DNA of 64,000 nt, taken from contig CP001643.1 of NCBI GenBank assembly GCA_000023405.1, positions 3,410,001 to 3,474,000 on the forward strand, given 5' to 3'. Within the stretch, counting starts at the first letter, position 1. The number at the start of each line of letters is the position of its first letter. This DNA is from Brachybacterium faecium DSM 4810. GTDB lineage: Bacteria; Actinomycetota; Actinomycetes; Actinomycetales; Dermabacteraceae. A model generated the notes under the pieces. It ran no database searches, was not told where the DNA came from, and was given only the letters and a program-made list of their open reading frames with translations. Of the stretch, positions 43,990 through 52,211 are shown piece after piece. The position numbers and the translations under genes were made by a program.

Positions 43990-45233
43990 AGGCGCCCCTT
44001 CCGCATGATGACGACGAGGAACACGGTCCCGCCGACGAGTTCGATGATGATGGACACGACGCCCTGGGCGTAGAACACGTGGTTCATGAGGAAGTACGCC
44101 CCGGCGAGCACCACGAAGCCGGTCAGCGCGCCGATCGGCAGCAGGCGGCGGTGGTCGTGGGTGCCGGCGAGCTGGAAGGTCAGCGTCGCGACGAGGAACC
44201 CGAAGAAGGTCATCGGGCCGACGAGGGCGGTGGAGACCGCCATGAGGATCGAGACCAGCACGAGCATGTAGATGGTCTGGCGCCCGTGGTCCACGCCCAC
44301 GTTGATGCACACGTCCCGGCCCAGCGAGATGACGTTGAGCCGGTGCGCGTTCGCCCAGATGAGGGCGCCCGCGATGAGCACCATCGGGATCGCGAACGGC
44401 AGGTACTCGGAGCTCGCGTTGGTCACCGAGCCGAACAGCCGCGCGGTGAGGACATCGAACTCGCTGGGGGTGAGCAGACGCTGCATGAAGGTCGAGACCG
44501 CGCCCATGCCGCCGCCGATGATGATGCCCACCAGCAGCATCACCTGGATGTTCGCGTACCGGCCGCGCAGCAGCCAGCCGTACAGCAGCACCGAGAGCCC
44601 CACCATCGCGAGCACCTGCAGCAGGAACTGGCTCGTGCCCTGCAGGGCCACCACCCCGGCGGCGCCGAGCGTGTACACCGCGGCGGTCTGGATGACGGTG
44701 TAGAGGGACTCGAAGCCCATGATCGAGGGGGTGATGATGCGGTTGTTGGTGACGGTCATGAAGGTGATCGTCGCGACCGACTGGCAGAACGCGACCACCG
44801 CCATCACCACCAGCGAGGTGGCGCGCATCTCCGCGATCAGCCAGAAGCCGCGCGTGCCCACCGGCATCGGGTTGCCGATCGCGAGCAGGCCCATCGCGAA
44901 GCCGAGGGCCATCACGAGGAGCGCGGAGAGGATGATCCAGTAGCGCCGCCGGGAGCGGGCGTCGGGGAAGGCGCCGGAGCTGCTGCGGGTGCGGCGCGGG
45001 GCGCCGATGACCTCGAGATCCTCGACGAGGTCCGCGGGGGCGGTGCTGATCTCGGGGCTGACGGTCTCCTCCCCCACCGTGCCCAGGCGGCGGTCGGCGA
45101 GGTGGCGGTCCAGCAGGTGGCGGTCGGCCGCGTGCCGCTCCGCGACGTGGGGGTGGGCGAGCGGGGTGTCCGCGACCTCGCCCTCGGTGACGCGACCGGC
45201 CGCGGGGCCGGAGGTGGTGGTGCGCTCAGCCAT
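43986..45233 (-). CDS. Iron-siderophore ABC transporter permease (FecCD) with a His-rich N-terminal extension
   Basis: 415 residues. The last 320 form the FecCD permease with about nine or ten helices (ITPSIMGFESLYTVIQTAAV, LGRDVCINVGVDHGRQ, the conserved GPMTFFGFLVATLTFQLAG loop). The first 90 residues are hydrophilic and unusual: histidines at 27, 29, 34, 39 and 44 in a quasi-repeat (AADRHLLDRHLADRR). A metal-sensing or binding role is possible but unproven. ATG 45231-45233 overlaps the previous permease by eight bases. Confidence 0.93.
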   Translation of the reverse strand: MAERTTTSGPAAGRVTEGEVADTPLAHPHVAERHAADRHLLDRHLADRRLGTVGEETVSPEISTAPADLVEDLEVIGAPRRTRSSSGAFPDARSRRRYWIILSALLVMALGFAMGLLAIGNPMPVGTRGFWLIAEMRATSLVVMAVVAFCQSVATITFMTVTNNRIITPSIMGFESLYTVIQTAAVYTLGAAGVVALQGTSQFLLQVLAMVGLSVLLYGWLLRGRYANIQVMLLVGIIIGGGMGAVSTFMQRLLTPSEFDVLTARLFGSVTNASSEYLPFAIPMVLIAGALIWANAHRLNVISLGRDVCINVGVDHGRQTIYMLVLVSILMAVSTALVGPMTFFGFLVATLTFQLAGTHDHRRLLPIGALTGFVVLAGAYFLMNHVFYAQGVVSIIIELVGGTVFLVVIMRKGRL

Positions 45234-46236
45234 GTCGACGCTGCCTCGTGAGAAGGACGATGAACACGATGGCGCCGACGATCCCGAGGATCAGGGAGAC
45301 CGGCACCTCGAAGGGCATGATGATGGTGCGGCCGATGAGGTCGCAGACGGTGACGATCGCGATGCCCAGCAGGCACACCCAGGGCAGGTTCGAGCGCAGG
45401 TCGTCACCTCGCACCATGGAGACCACGTTGGGCACGATGAGCCCCAGGAACGGCAGGTTGCCGACCACCACCGTGACCACGCCGGTGGCGATGGCGACCA
45501 GCCCGGTGCCCAGCAGCAGCACCCGCTGGTAGTTCACGCCCACGTTCGTGGCGACGTCCTCGCCCAGACCGATCACCGTGAGCCGGTCGGCCACGATGAA
45601 GACGGCGACCCCGACCAGCAGCACGATCCACAGCACCTCGTAGCTGCCGCGCAGCACCGAGGTGAAGGAGCCGGCGAACCAGACGCCCAGGTTCTGCAGG
45701 GCGTCGAACTGGAGCGCCACGAAGGTGGAGACCGAGCCGACGACGGCGCCGAGCATGATGCCGATGATCGGCACGATGAGGGAGCTGCGCAGGGTGACCT
45801 TCCGCAGGAACAGGAAGAACACCAGGGTGCCCACGAAGGAGAAGATGATCGCGACCGTCATCCGGGTCAGCAGCCCGGCGCCGGGGAACAGCACCATCAC
45901 CAGGATGAGGCCCAGACCGGCCCATTCGGTGGTGCCGGTGGTGGTCGGCTCCACGAAGCGGTTCTGGGTCATCAGCTGCATGATGAGCCCCGACATCGCC
46001 ATCGCGGCGCCGGCCAGGACCAGGGCGATGGTGCGGGGGATGCGGGTGATCGCGAACATCGAGGCGCCGTCGTCGGCGCCGAAGATGTCGTAGACGCCGG
46101 TGAACAGCGAAGCGGCCAGCAGCAGCGCGACCAGCACGATGCCGATCACCAGCTTGCCGTCGAGCAGGCGCTCGCGGCCGCGGCGTCGCACCGCCGGCAC
46201 GTCCGGCGCGTCCGGTGCGAGGGAAGGACTGGACAT
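45226..46236 (-). CDS. Iron-siderophore ABC transporter permease (FecCD)
   Basis: 336 residues with about nine helices and the FecCD signatures RIPRTIALVLAGAAMAMSGLIMQ and NLPFLGLIVPNVVSMVRGDD; it forms the membrane channel with the next gene product. RBS CCAGGAGA before the ATG at 46234-46236. A perfect 20-bp hairpin lies between this gene and the upstream binding-protein gene. Confidence 0.95.
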   Translation of the reverse strand: MSSPSLAPDAPDVPAVRRRGRERLLDGKLVIGIVLVALLLAASLFTGVYDIFGADDGASMFAITRIPRTIALVLAGAAMAMSGLIMQLMTQNRFVEPTTTGTTEWAGLGLILVMVLFPGAGLLTRMTVAIIFSFVGTLVFFLFLRKVTLRSSLIVPIIGIMLGAVVGSVSTFVALQFDALQNLGVWFAGSFTSVLRGSYEVLWIVLLVGVAVFIVADRLTVIGLGEDVATNVGVNYQRVLLLGTGLVAIATGVVTVVVGNLPFLGLIVPNVVSMVRGDDLRSNLPWVCLLGIAIVTVCDLIGRTIIMPFEVPVSLILGIVGAIVFIVLLTRQRRHG

Positions 46237-46299
46237 CAGATCTCCTGGGGGAAGGCGTCGGGGCCGACGGGCGGGTGCTCGCCGGGCCCCGGGCCGACG

Positions 46300-46346
46300 C
46301 GCCGCACGGCGGGCAGGACGGAGAGGGTCCTGCCCGCCGTGCGGCG
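46300..46346 (-). terminator. Perfect 20-bp hairpin after the first gene of the siderophore operon
   Basis: CGCCGCACGGCGGGCAGGAC (46300-46319) pairs without mismatch with GTCCTGCCCGCCGTGCGGCG (46327-46346) around a seven-base loop. No U-run follows. In this position it probably terminates part of the transcripts or protects the 3' end of the binding-protein message, raising that protein above the permeases. Confidence 0.75.
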
Positions 46347-46367
46347 GTCAGCGGTGGCGGCCGTGGC

Positions 46368-47375
46368 TCAGGCCTTGGCCTCGAGCGCGTCGGCCAGCGT
46401 GGTGAAGTACTCGGTGTACGTCTGGATCGACTCGTTCGTGTACGTGTCCGCGGGCATGTAGATCACGTTGCCCTCGGTGATCGCGGTGACTCCGGCGAGC
46501 GCCTCGGAGGAGTCGAGGATCTCGTTGGCGGGGACGTACTCCGGATCGTCGGCGGAGATCGCGGCGTCACGGTCCATGACGAGGATCCAGTCCGGGTTCG
46601 AATCGGCGATGGCCTCGACGGAGATGTCGTCGCCCTGGTGGTCGTCGCTCGCGTTCTCGACCTCGAGGGCGGGCACGAAGTCGAAGGCCTCGAAGGTCCA
46701 GCCGAGGGTGCGGCCCTCGCCGGGGGCGATGTAGCCGATCTCGCCGCCGGAGGTGGTGACGGCCATGACGGTGGAGCTGCCGTCGTAGGCGGTGCTCACG
46801 CGCTCCATGGCGGCGTCGAAGTCGGTGCCGAGCTTCTCGGCCTCCTCCTCCTTGCCGAAGACCTCGCCGAGCACGGCGACCTGGCGCTTGAGCTCGTCGC
46901 CGAAGGGCTCGTCGTCGCGCGGGTCCAGCTCGAGGATCGTGGCGTCGGGCGCGTACTTCACGAAGTCGTCGTGGTACTGCGAGAAGCGCTGGCCGTTGAC
47001 GATGAGGGTGGGCTCGGCGGCGACCACGGCCTCGAGGTCGGGCTCGCGGTGGTTGCCCAGGTCGATGATCGACTCGTCGTCCTTGTAGGGGTTGGTCGAG
47101 GGCATCAGGGTGCGCGCGGCGGCGGTGAGGGTCACGCCCCAGTCCGCGAGGGTCTCGAAGGTGCGGTTGTCGGTCGCGACCACGGAGGCGGGCGGGACCT
47201 CGACGGTCTGGGCGCCGTTGTTGTCCTCGATCTCGATGGTGCCCTCGGCGGCGCCGTCGTCCGCCGCACCGGCGGCGTCGGTCTCGCCGGAGGAGGAGCC
47301 GCACGCGGTGAGGGCGAGGCCGAGGGCACCGGCGGCGGAGAGGGCGCCGAAGTGGCGCCGGGTGAAGGAGGTCAT
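46368..47375 (-). CDS. Iron-siderophore ABC transporter substrate-binding lipoprotein
   Basis: 335 residues. The signal TRRHFGALSAAGALGLALTAC gives a lipobox with C25, and a twin Arg hints at Tat export. The helical-backbone periplasmic-binding fold (FepB/FhuD class) is seen in PPASVVATDNRTFETLADWG, IIDLGNHREPDLEAVVAAEP and ITEGNVIYMPADTYTNES. It captures a ferric siderophore outside the membrane and delivers it to the permeases. ATG 47373-47375 lacks a clear ribosome site. The iron box at 47441-47459 makes the operon iron-repressed. Confidence 0.95.
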   Translation of the reverse strand: MTSFTRRHFGALSAAGALGLALTACGSSSGETDAAGAADDGAAEGTIEIEDNNGAQTVEVPPASVVATDNRTFETLADWGVTLTAAARTLMPSTNPYKDDESIIDLGNHREPDLEAVVAAEPTLIVNGQRFSQYHDDFVKYAPDATILELDPRDDEPFGDELKRQVAVLGEVFGKEEEAEKLGTDFDAAMERVSTAYDGSSTVMAVTTSGGEIGYIAPGEGRTLGWTFEAFDFVPALEVENASDDHQGDDISVEAIADSNPDWILVMDRDAAISADDPEYVPANEILDSSEALAGVTAITEGNVIYMPADTYTNESIQTYTEYFTTLADALEAKA

Positions 47376-47440
47376 GGGGAAAGGACTTTCTCTGAACGGC
47401 TCCGGGCGCCGCCGTCGGGGCGCCTCGCTGGACTCGTTAC

Positions 47441-47459
47441 TGAGGCTAGCCTCACCTGC
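47441..47459 (-). promoter_or_regulatory. DtxR/IdeR iron box of the siderophore uptake operon
   Basis: TGAGGCTAGCCTCACCTGC; its complement GCAGGTGAGGCTAGCCTCA agrees with the family consensus at about 14 of 19 positions and has a perfect 14-bp palindromic core. It lies 66 bases upstream of the binding-protein start and includes TAGCCT as a possible -10. Confidence 0.75.
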
Positions 47460-47609
47460 GCGGTTTTCGCCATTCGCCAGTTGCTTTATTGGACGTCTCA
47501 CACGGAAAACCGCTGTGCGTCTGGTCACAGGGCGGTCGCCGGAGGCCGCTAGGGTGGGACCGGCGCCGCAGGGGGCGCGCCGTCGACGACCGTGCTCCGA
47601 GGGGGATCC

Positions 47610-48605
47610 GTGACCGACCGCAGCACCGACCGCAGCGACGCCTCCGGCCCGCCAACCCCGGAGGGCCGCGGCGCCGAGCCGGTGCCGGCGCTGCCGGATT
47701 TCACCGCCGGAGCGCGCGACGCGGGGCGCGACGGGCCGGGCGGGCCCGCCGGCCGCGACGACACAGGCGGGCACGACGACCCAGGCGCGCGCAGCGATGC
47801 CGGCCGGGGCCCGCTGCTCGCCCTGCTGCTGGGCGGCGGGGCGCTCCTCGTGGCCGTCGTCGCGGTCGTGGCGCTCGTGCTGTCGCTGACCGTCTTCCGC
47901 AGCGCCGAGGACGCTCCGGACGACGAGGGCGGGACCGCCGCCGCGACCGAGGAACCCGAGCGGGAGCGGCGCTCGGAGTACGTCCCCACGCAGGAGCAGA
48001 GCGACGAGGGTGAGGGCGAGAGCGAGAGCGTCCTCGCCGAGCAGCCCTCCGTCGACTGCACCGTGCGCGAGAACGTCGTGGAGAGCGAGCAGGTCGAGGG
48101 CGCCGTCCGCGGCGGCGGGCTCGAGTTCCCGCAGCCGGAGGGCTGGGAGGTGGGCAGCGACTGGTCCGGCGCGGACGCCTACCTGAGCGATCAGAGCTTC
48201 GCGCATCAGGCGGTGGAGAGCGGCTGGTTCGCGGTCTCCGGCGTGGGGGCGGTCGAGTTCCCGCAGGAGGAGGGCGGCTACCCGGGAGCAGAGGAGGCCG
48301 CCCGGGCGATCTTCCAGTGCGCGCTCACCCGGGACAGCGCCGAGGAGCTCTACGACGACCCGGCCGAGATGCGGGACCACCGCGACGAGGCGTTCACGGT
48401 CGACGGCCACCCGGCATGGATCGTCAGCGCCGACGTGCAGATCTCCGATCTCGCCCTGCTCCACACCACCGACGCCTGGCGCCTGGTGGTGATCGTCGTG
48501 GACACCCCGGAGGGGCCGGCCGCCTTCGACGGCGGCGCGGCGCTCGGCCACGAGCAGCAGGTCGCGGATCTCGACGCGATGCTCGAGGGGCTGCGGGTGC
48601 TGTGA
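47610..48605 (+). CDS. Single-pass membrane protein of unknown function
   Basis: 331 residues. A disordered Gly/Asp/Pro-rich N-terminus of about 65 residues, one transmembrane helix (LLALLLGGGALLVAVVAVVALVLSLTVF, given in part), an acidic stalk and an extracytoplasmic domain with two cysteines (VDCTVRE, IFQCALTR). The domain (FPQPEGWEVGSDW, AWIVSADVQI) looks like a small beta-sandwich shared by actinobacterial surface proteins, but I cannot name it. GTG 47610 follows GAGGGGGA. It ends in a hairpin shared with the convergent DoxX gene. Confidence 0.72.
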   Translation: MTDRSTDRSDASGPPTPEGRGAEPVPALPDFTAGARDAGRDGPGGPAGRDDTGGHDDPGARSDAGRGPLLALLLGGGALLVAVVAVVALVLSLTVFRSAEDAPDDEGGTAAATEEPERERRSEYVPTQEQSDEGEGESESVLAEQPSVDCTVRENVVESEQVEGAVRGGGLEFPQPEGWEVGSDWSGADAYLSDQSFAHQAVESGWFAVSGVGAVEFPQEEGGYPGAEEAARAIFQCALTRDSAEELYDDPAEMRDHRDEAFTVDGHPAWIVSADVQISDLALLHTTDAWRLVVIVVDTPEGPAAFDGGAALGHEQQVADLDAMLEGLRVL

Positions 48606-48606
48606 A

Positions 48607-48638
48607 CGGCGCGCCGCGGGCATGCCGCGGGCGCGCCG
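48607..48638. terminator. Bidirectional terminator
   Basis: CGGCGCGCCGCGG (48607-48619) pairs with CCGCGGGCGCGCCG (48625-48638) with one bulged G, between two convergent genes. Confidence 0.6.
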
Positions 48639-48645
48639 GGCAGAG

Positions 48646-49062
48646 TCAGGCCTTCGCGGACTTCCCGCCCTGCGACAGCAGCAGTGCCGCGGCGATCGCC
48701 AGCAGCCAGGTGTCCTTCGCGATCGCGGTGCCGTCACCGGTGGGGCGCACGCCGTCGGCCTCGGTGAGACCAGGGGTGCGCAGGTACATCGAGACCAGCG
48801 AGCCGGAGAACGCCGCCAGGCCCAGGCCGGCGACCTTCGTGGGCACGAAGGGCAGCAGCAGGGACGCGCCGACGGCGACCTCGCCGTAGCTGAGGAACTT
48901 CGCGAACTGCTCGGGCGTCAGCTTGCCCAGGGCCGGGACGCCGTGGGCGGCCATCCCCTGCATGCCCTCGGCCGCCTCGGCGGACATGCCGAGCTTGCCG
49001 ATGCCGGAGTTGAGGATGAACGCGCCGGGGACGGCGCGGAGGATGGCGGTGCTGAGCGACAT
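48646..49062 (-). CDS. DoxX-family membrane protein
   Basis: 138 residues with four short helices; AVPGAFILNSGIGKLGM at the start and LSYGEVAVGASLLLPFVPTKVAGLGLA in the middle are typical of DoxX proteins. Mycobacterial relatives form part of a membrane oxidoreductase complex that handles oxidative stress. RBS AAAGG before ATG 49060-49062. It is divergent from the EamA gene. Confidence 0.85.
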   Translation of the reverse strand: MSLSTAILRAVPGAFILNSGIGKLGMSAEAAEGMQGMAAHGVPALGKLTPEQFAKFLSYGEVAVGASLLLPFVPTKVAGLGLAAFSGSLVSMYLRTPGLTEADGVRPTGDGTAIAKDTWLLAIAAALLLSQGGKSAKA

Positions 49063-49198
49063 GGAGAACCCTTTCGAGACGATCTGTTTGCACTTTCAAC
49101 CATACGGGGGTGGTGCGGACCTGTCGACCCCAGCGCCGCGGAGGGCATGACAATGGAGCGATGCCGTTCCTCGCCCGCCCTGCCCCGGGGGAGCCCCG

Positions 49199-50062
49199 AT
49201 GAGCACCATAGCGCTGGCGATGGTGCTGGTCGCCGCCCTCTGCCATGCCCTGTGGAATCTCGCCGCCAAGCGCGTGGACACCGATGGCTACGCCTTCGTG
49301 TGGTGCTACGACGTGGCCTCCGTGCTGCTGTGGGCGCCGCTGGCGATCGCGTCGCTGGTCGCTGCGGGGCACAGCCTCTCCCCCACGCTGCTGCTGGCTC
49401 CGCTGGTCTCCGGCGTGCTGCACATCGCCTACCAGCTCACCCTGCAGACGGGCTACGCCCGCGCGGACCTCGGGGTGGTCTACCCGGTGGCGCGCGGGGT
49501 GGGCCCGGTGCTGAGCATGGCGGTGGCGATCCTGGTGCTCGGGGAGCGGCCCGGCTGGGCGGCGCTGCTCGGGGCGGTGGTGGTGATCGCGGGGATCGTG
49601 GTCGTCGCGACCGGACGGTCGGGCTCCGGGCGTCACGGCGTGCGCGCCGGGGTGCTCTGGGGCGGGGCGACGGGCCTGGCGATCGCGGCGTACACGCTGT
49701 GGGACAGCTGGAGCGTCACCACGCTCGGGCAGCCCCCGGTGGCGTACTTCGTGACGAGCTGCCTGTGGCAGGTGGTGCTCATGACGCCGACGCTGCTGCG
49801 CCGCCGCCGTCACGGCCTCGGGGGCGTGGTGCGGCTGCGGTGGCGGGAGATCGCGATGGTCGCGGTGCTCTCCCCGCTCGCCTACGTGCTGGTGCTCGAG
49901 GCCATGCGCACCGCGCCGGTGTCGCTGGTCGCCCCGGCGCGGGAGTCGAGCATCGTGGTGGGCTCGCTGCTGGCGTGGTGGCTGTTCAAGGAGCCCGACC
50001 CGCTGCGCAGGCTGTGCGGCGCCGCGATCGTGCTCGGCGGGATCGTGCTCATCGCGGTGTGA
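49199..50062 (+). CDS. EamA/DMT-family transporter
   Basis: 287 residues with ten predicted helices in two EamA repeats: LAMVLVAALCHALWNLAAKR with VVYPVARGVGPVLSMAVAIL, and a second with PVSLVAPARESSIVVGSLLAWWLF. DMT carriers export metabolites such as amino acids; the substrate is unknown. RBS GGGGGAG before ATG 49199. Confidence 0.9.
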   Translation: MSTIALAMVLVAALCHALWNLAAKRVDTDGYAFVWCYDVASVLLWAPLAIASLVAAGHSLSPTLLLAPLVSGVLHIAYQLTLQTGYARADLGVVYPVARGVGPVLSMAVAILVLGERPGWAALLGAVVVIAGIVVVATGRSGSGRHGVRAGVLWGGATGLAIAAYTLWDSWSVTTLGQPPVAYFVTSCLWQVVLMTPTLLRRRRHGLGGVVRLRWREIAMVAVLSPLAYVLVLEAMRTAPVSLVAPARESSIVVGSLLAWWLFKEPDPLRRLCGAAIVLGGIVLIAV

Positions 50063-50102
50063 GCCGCCGTGCGAGGCCGCCGGGTGCGGCCCGGTGCTGT
50101 CC

Positions 50103-50921
50103 TCATGCGCGGGCGAGGATCTCCCCGTGCAGGAGGTTGAACCAGCCGTCGGGGTGCTCGGCCCAGGCGAGGAACTGCGCGGCGATCTCCTCCCGCTCGG
50201 CGGCGTCGGCCCAGCCCTCCCGGGCGAGCTGCTCCGCGAGGGCTCCGGCGGTGACGCGGCCCGCCACGGTCCCGGCCCAGGCGCGCCGGCCCTCCGCGGT
50301 CGCGTAGAGCTGGGTGGAGCTGGTGGCCTCGACGTCGGTGAATCCGGCCTCGTGCGCCCAGGCCAGCAGGCGCCGGCCGGCGTCGGGGGTGCCGCCGTTG
50401 GCGCGGGCGGCGCGCAGGTACAGCGCGAGCCAGCGCTCGATCCCCGGCCGCTCCGGCCACCAGCGGAAGCCCTCGTAGTCGCTGTCGCGCACCGCGACCG
50501 TCCCGCCGGGGCGGGTCACGCGGCGGAACTCGGCGAGCGCCCGCACCGGCCCGGGCACATGCTGCAGCACCTGGTGGGCGTGGACCACGTCGACGCTGCC
50601 GTCGGCGAACGGCAGGTGGTGGGCGTCGCCGACCACGACCTCCACCTCCCCGAGCCCCTGGCGGCCGAGCTCCGCGCGGGTGAGGGCGGCGGCCTCCTCG
50701 CTCACCTCGAGGGCGGTGACGTGCGCGGGGCCGACGAGGCGGGCGAGGCCCGCGGTGATCGTCCCGGCGCCGCTGCCCACGTCCAGCAGCTCCATCCCCG
50801 GCCGCAGGTGCGGCAGCAGGTGTGCGGCGGAGTTCTCGGCGGTGCGGGCGCGGTGGCTCTTCAGCACCGCGGCGCCGTAGCCGTGGGTGTAGGCGGGGCG
50901 GTGCTCGGCGGCGTCGGTCAT
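50103..50921 (-). CDS. Class I SAM-dependent methyltransferase
   Basis: 272 residues. Motif I is LLDVGSGAGTITAGLA, acidic end of strand 2 ALEVSEEAAAL, motif II VEVVVGDAHHLPFADGSVDVV, motif III RVTRPGGTVAVRD: a UbiE/COQ5-like methyltransferase. Substrate unknown. Its ATG overlaps the stop codon of the upstream FUSC gene by four bases, so coupled translation is likely; a TACCGT six bases before the ATG could add a leaderless internal start. Confidence 0.92.
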   Translation of the reverse strand: MTDAAEHRPAYTHGYGAAVLKSHRARTAENSAAHLLPHLRPGMELLDVGSGAGTITAGLARLVGPAHVTALEVSEEAAALTRAELGRQGLGEVEVVVGDAHHLPFADGSVDVVHAHQVLQHVPGPVRALAEFRRVTRPGGTVAVRDSDYEGFRWWPERPGIERWLALYLRAARANGGTPDAGRRLLAWAHEAGFTDVEATSSTQLYATAEGRRAWAGTVAGRVTAGALAEQLAREGWADAAEREEIAAQFLAWAEHPDGWFNLLHGEILARA

Positions 50922-52027
50922 GGCTCGACGGTACGTTCCTCGCCCTCGGAGCCGGCGGCGCGGGCTGCCCGGACGGTCCGTCGTGCCGCCCACCGGTCGC
51001 CGAGCGCGGCGGCGCTCACCACCGCGATGCCCACGAGCACGCCGATCACCGTCTCGAGCACGCGCGCCTCGAGCGTCGGCCCCACCGGCTGGGGGTGCGC
51101 GAGCTGCACCATGAGCAGGGCCAGCGGCGTGATGAACAGCAGCGCGAAGGCGTAGTTGCGCAGCACGTACATCTCCGCGAGGAACTGCAGCACCACCACC
51201 CACACCATCAGCTGCCAGGCCTCGGAGGGGAAGGAGAGCAGGAAGGCGGTGGTGATGATGCCGAGCGTCGTGCCGACCACGCGATGCAGGCCGCGCTCGA
51301 TCTGGAGGGTCCGGCCCGGCGCGGAGAGCAGCGCGATCGCGGCGATCTGCGCCCAGTAGGGGAAGGGCAGGCCCGAGGCGAGGCCCAGCATCCCGGCCAC
51401 CGCCGCGGCGACCGTGAAGCGGGCGAACTCGGCGCCCAGCTGGCGGCCGGTCCAGGTCTCCGCGGCGGCGCGGACGTCCGCGCCGGGGTGGCGCTCCCCG
51501 GCCCAGTGCCCCAGCAGGCCCAGCCCCACGCACAGGCTCGCGCACGCCGCGGCCGCCGCGAACGCCACCCAGATCGGCGCCGCGGGCGGGGCGGAGGCGA
51601 CGGCCGCGATCGCGAACAGCGGGAAGATCGCCCCGCCCGGCTTCAGCCCGCGGGAGAGCACGAAGGTCGCGGCGAGGCCGGCGACGACCGAGCTGACCAG
51701 CAGGGTCGTCCAGGACTCGGCGGTCGGGCCCAGCACCTCGCCGAGCTGGGCGAGCGACGCCCCGGCGGTGACGCACAGGGTGAGCATGATCCCGGCCATC
51801 GACTGGCGGCGGAACCGCATCCGGGTGGGTTCGTAACGGGAGTAGATGCCGGTGAACGCGCCGAAGCCCACGAACATCGCCCAGTCCGTGCGGCCCGCCA
51901 GCAGCAGCACCGCCATCGGGATCGCGAGCCCGAGGGAGATCCGCAGCGCCGGGATGTGGTCGACCCGGCTGGGGCCGAGGCTCAGCATGCGCCGCCCGAC
52001 ATCCTGGATCGTGGTCACTGCGGGCAC
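50918..52027 (-). CDS. FUSC-family (aromatic acid exporter-like) membrane protein
   Basis: 369 residues with two sets of hydrophobic helices: HIPALRISLGLAIPMAVLLLAG with MLTLCVTAGASLAQLG, and in the second half FPYWAQIAAIALLSAPGR with VVGTTLGIITTAFLLSF. These are the fusaric-acid-resistance (FUSC) core, associated with export of aromatic acids. GTG at 52025-52027 is favoured by AAGGAGA; a longer frame exists. Co-transcribed with the methyltransferase, so the pair may modify and export a compound. Confidence 0.85.
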   Translation of the reverse strand: MPAVTTIQDVGRRMLSLGPSRVDHIPALRISLGLAIPMAVLLLAGRTDWAMFVGFGAFTGIYSRYEPTRMRFRRQSMAGIMLTLCVTAGASLAQLGEVLGPTAESWTTLLVSSVVAGLAATFVLSRGLKPGGAIFPLFAIAAVASAPPAAPIWVAFAAAAACASLCVGLGLLGHWAGERHPGADVRAAAETWTGRQLGAEFARFTVAAAVAGMLGLASGLPFPYWAQIAAIALLSAPGRTLQIERGLHRVVGTTLGIITTAFLLSFPSEAWQLMVWVVVLQFLAEMYVLRNYAFALLFITPLALLMVQLAHPQPVGPTLEARVLETVIGVLVGIAVVSAAALGDRWAARRTVRAARAAGSEGEERTVEP

Positions 52028-52211
52028 GGGTCTCCTTCCGGGTGGGCGCGGGCCCTCCAGCCTATTCCCGCTCGCGCGGTGCTCCCGCACGCCCGGCGCC
52101 CCTCACTCCCACCGCCGCACCGCGGCGGCCCCGCCTGCCCGTGGGAGACTGCCGTTGCCCCCGTTCCCCACCGTCCGGCCGCCGTCGGACCTTCTCCTGA
52201 CCGGAGCATCC

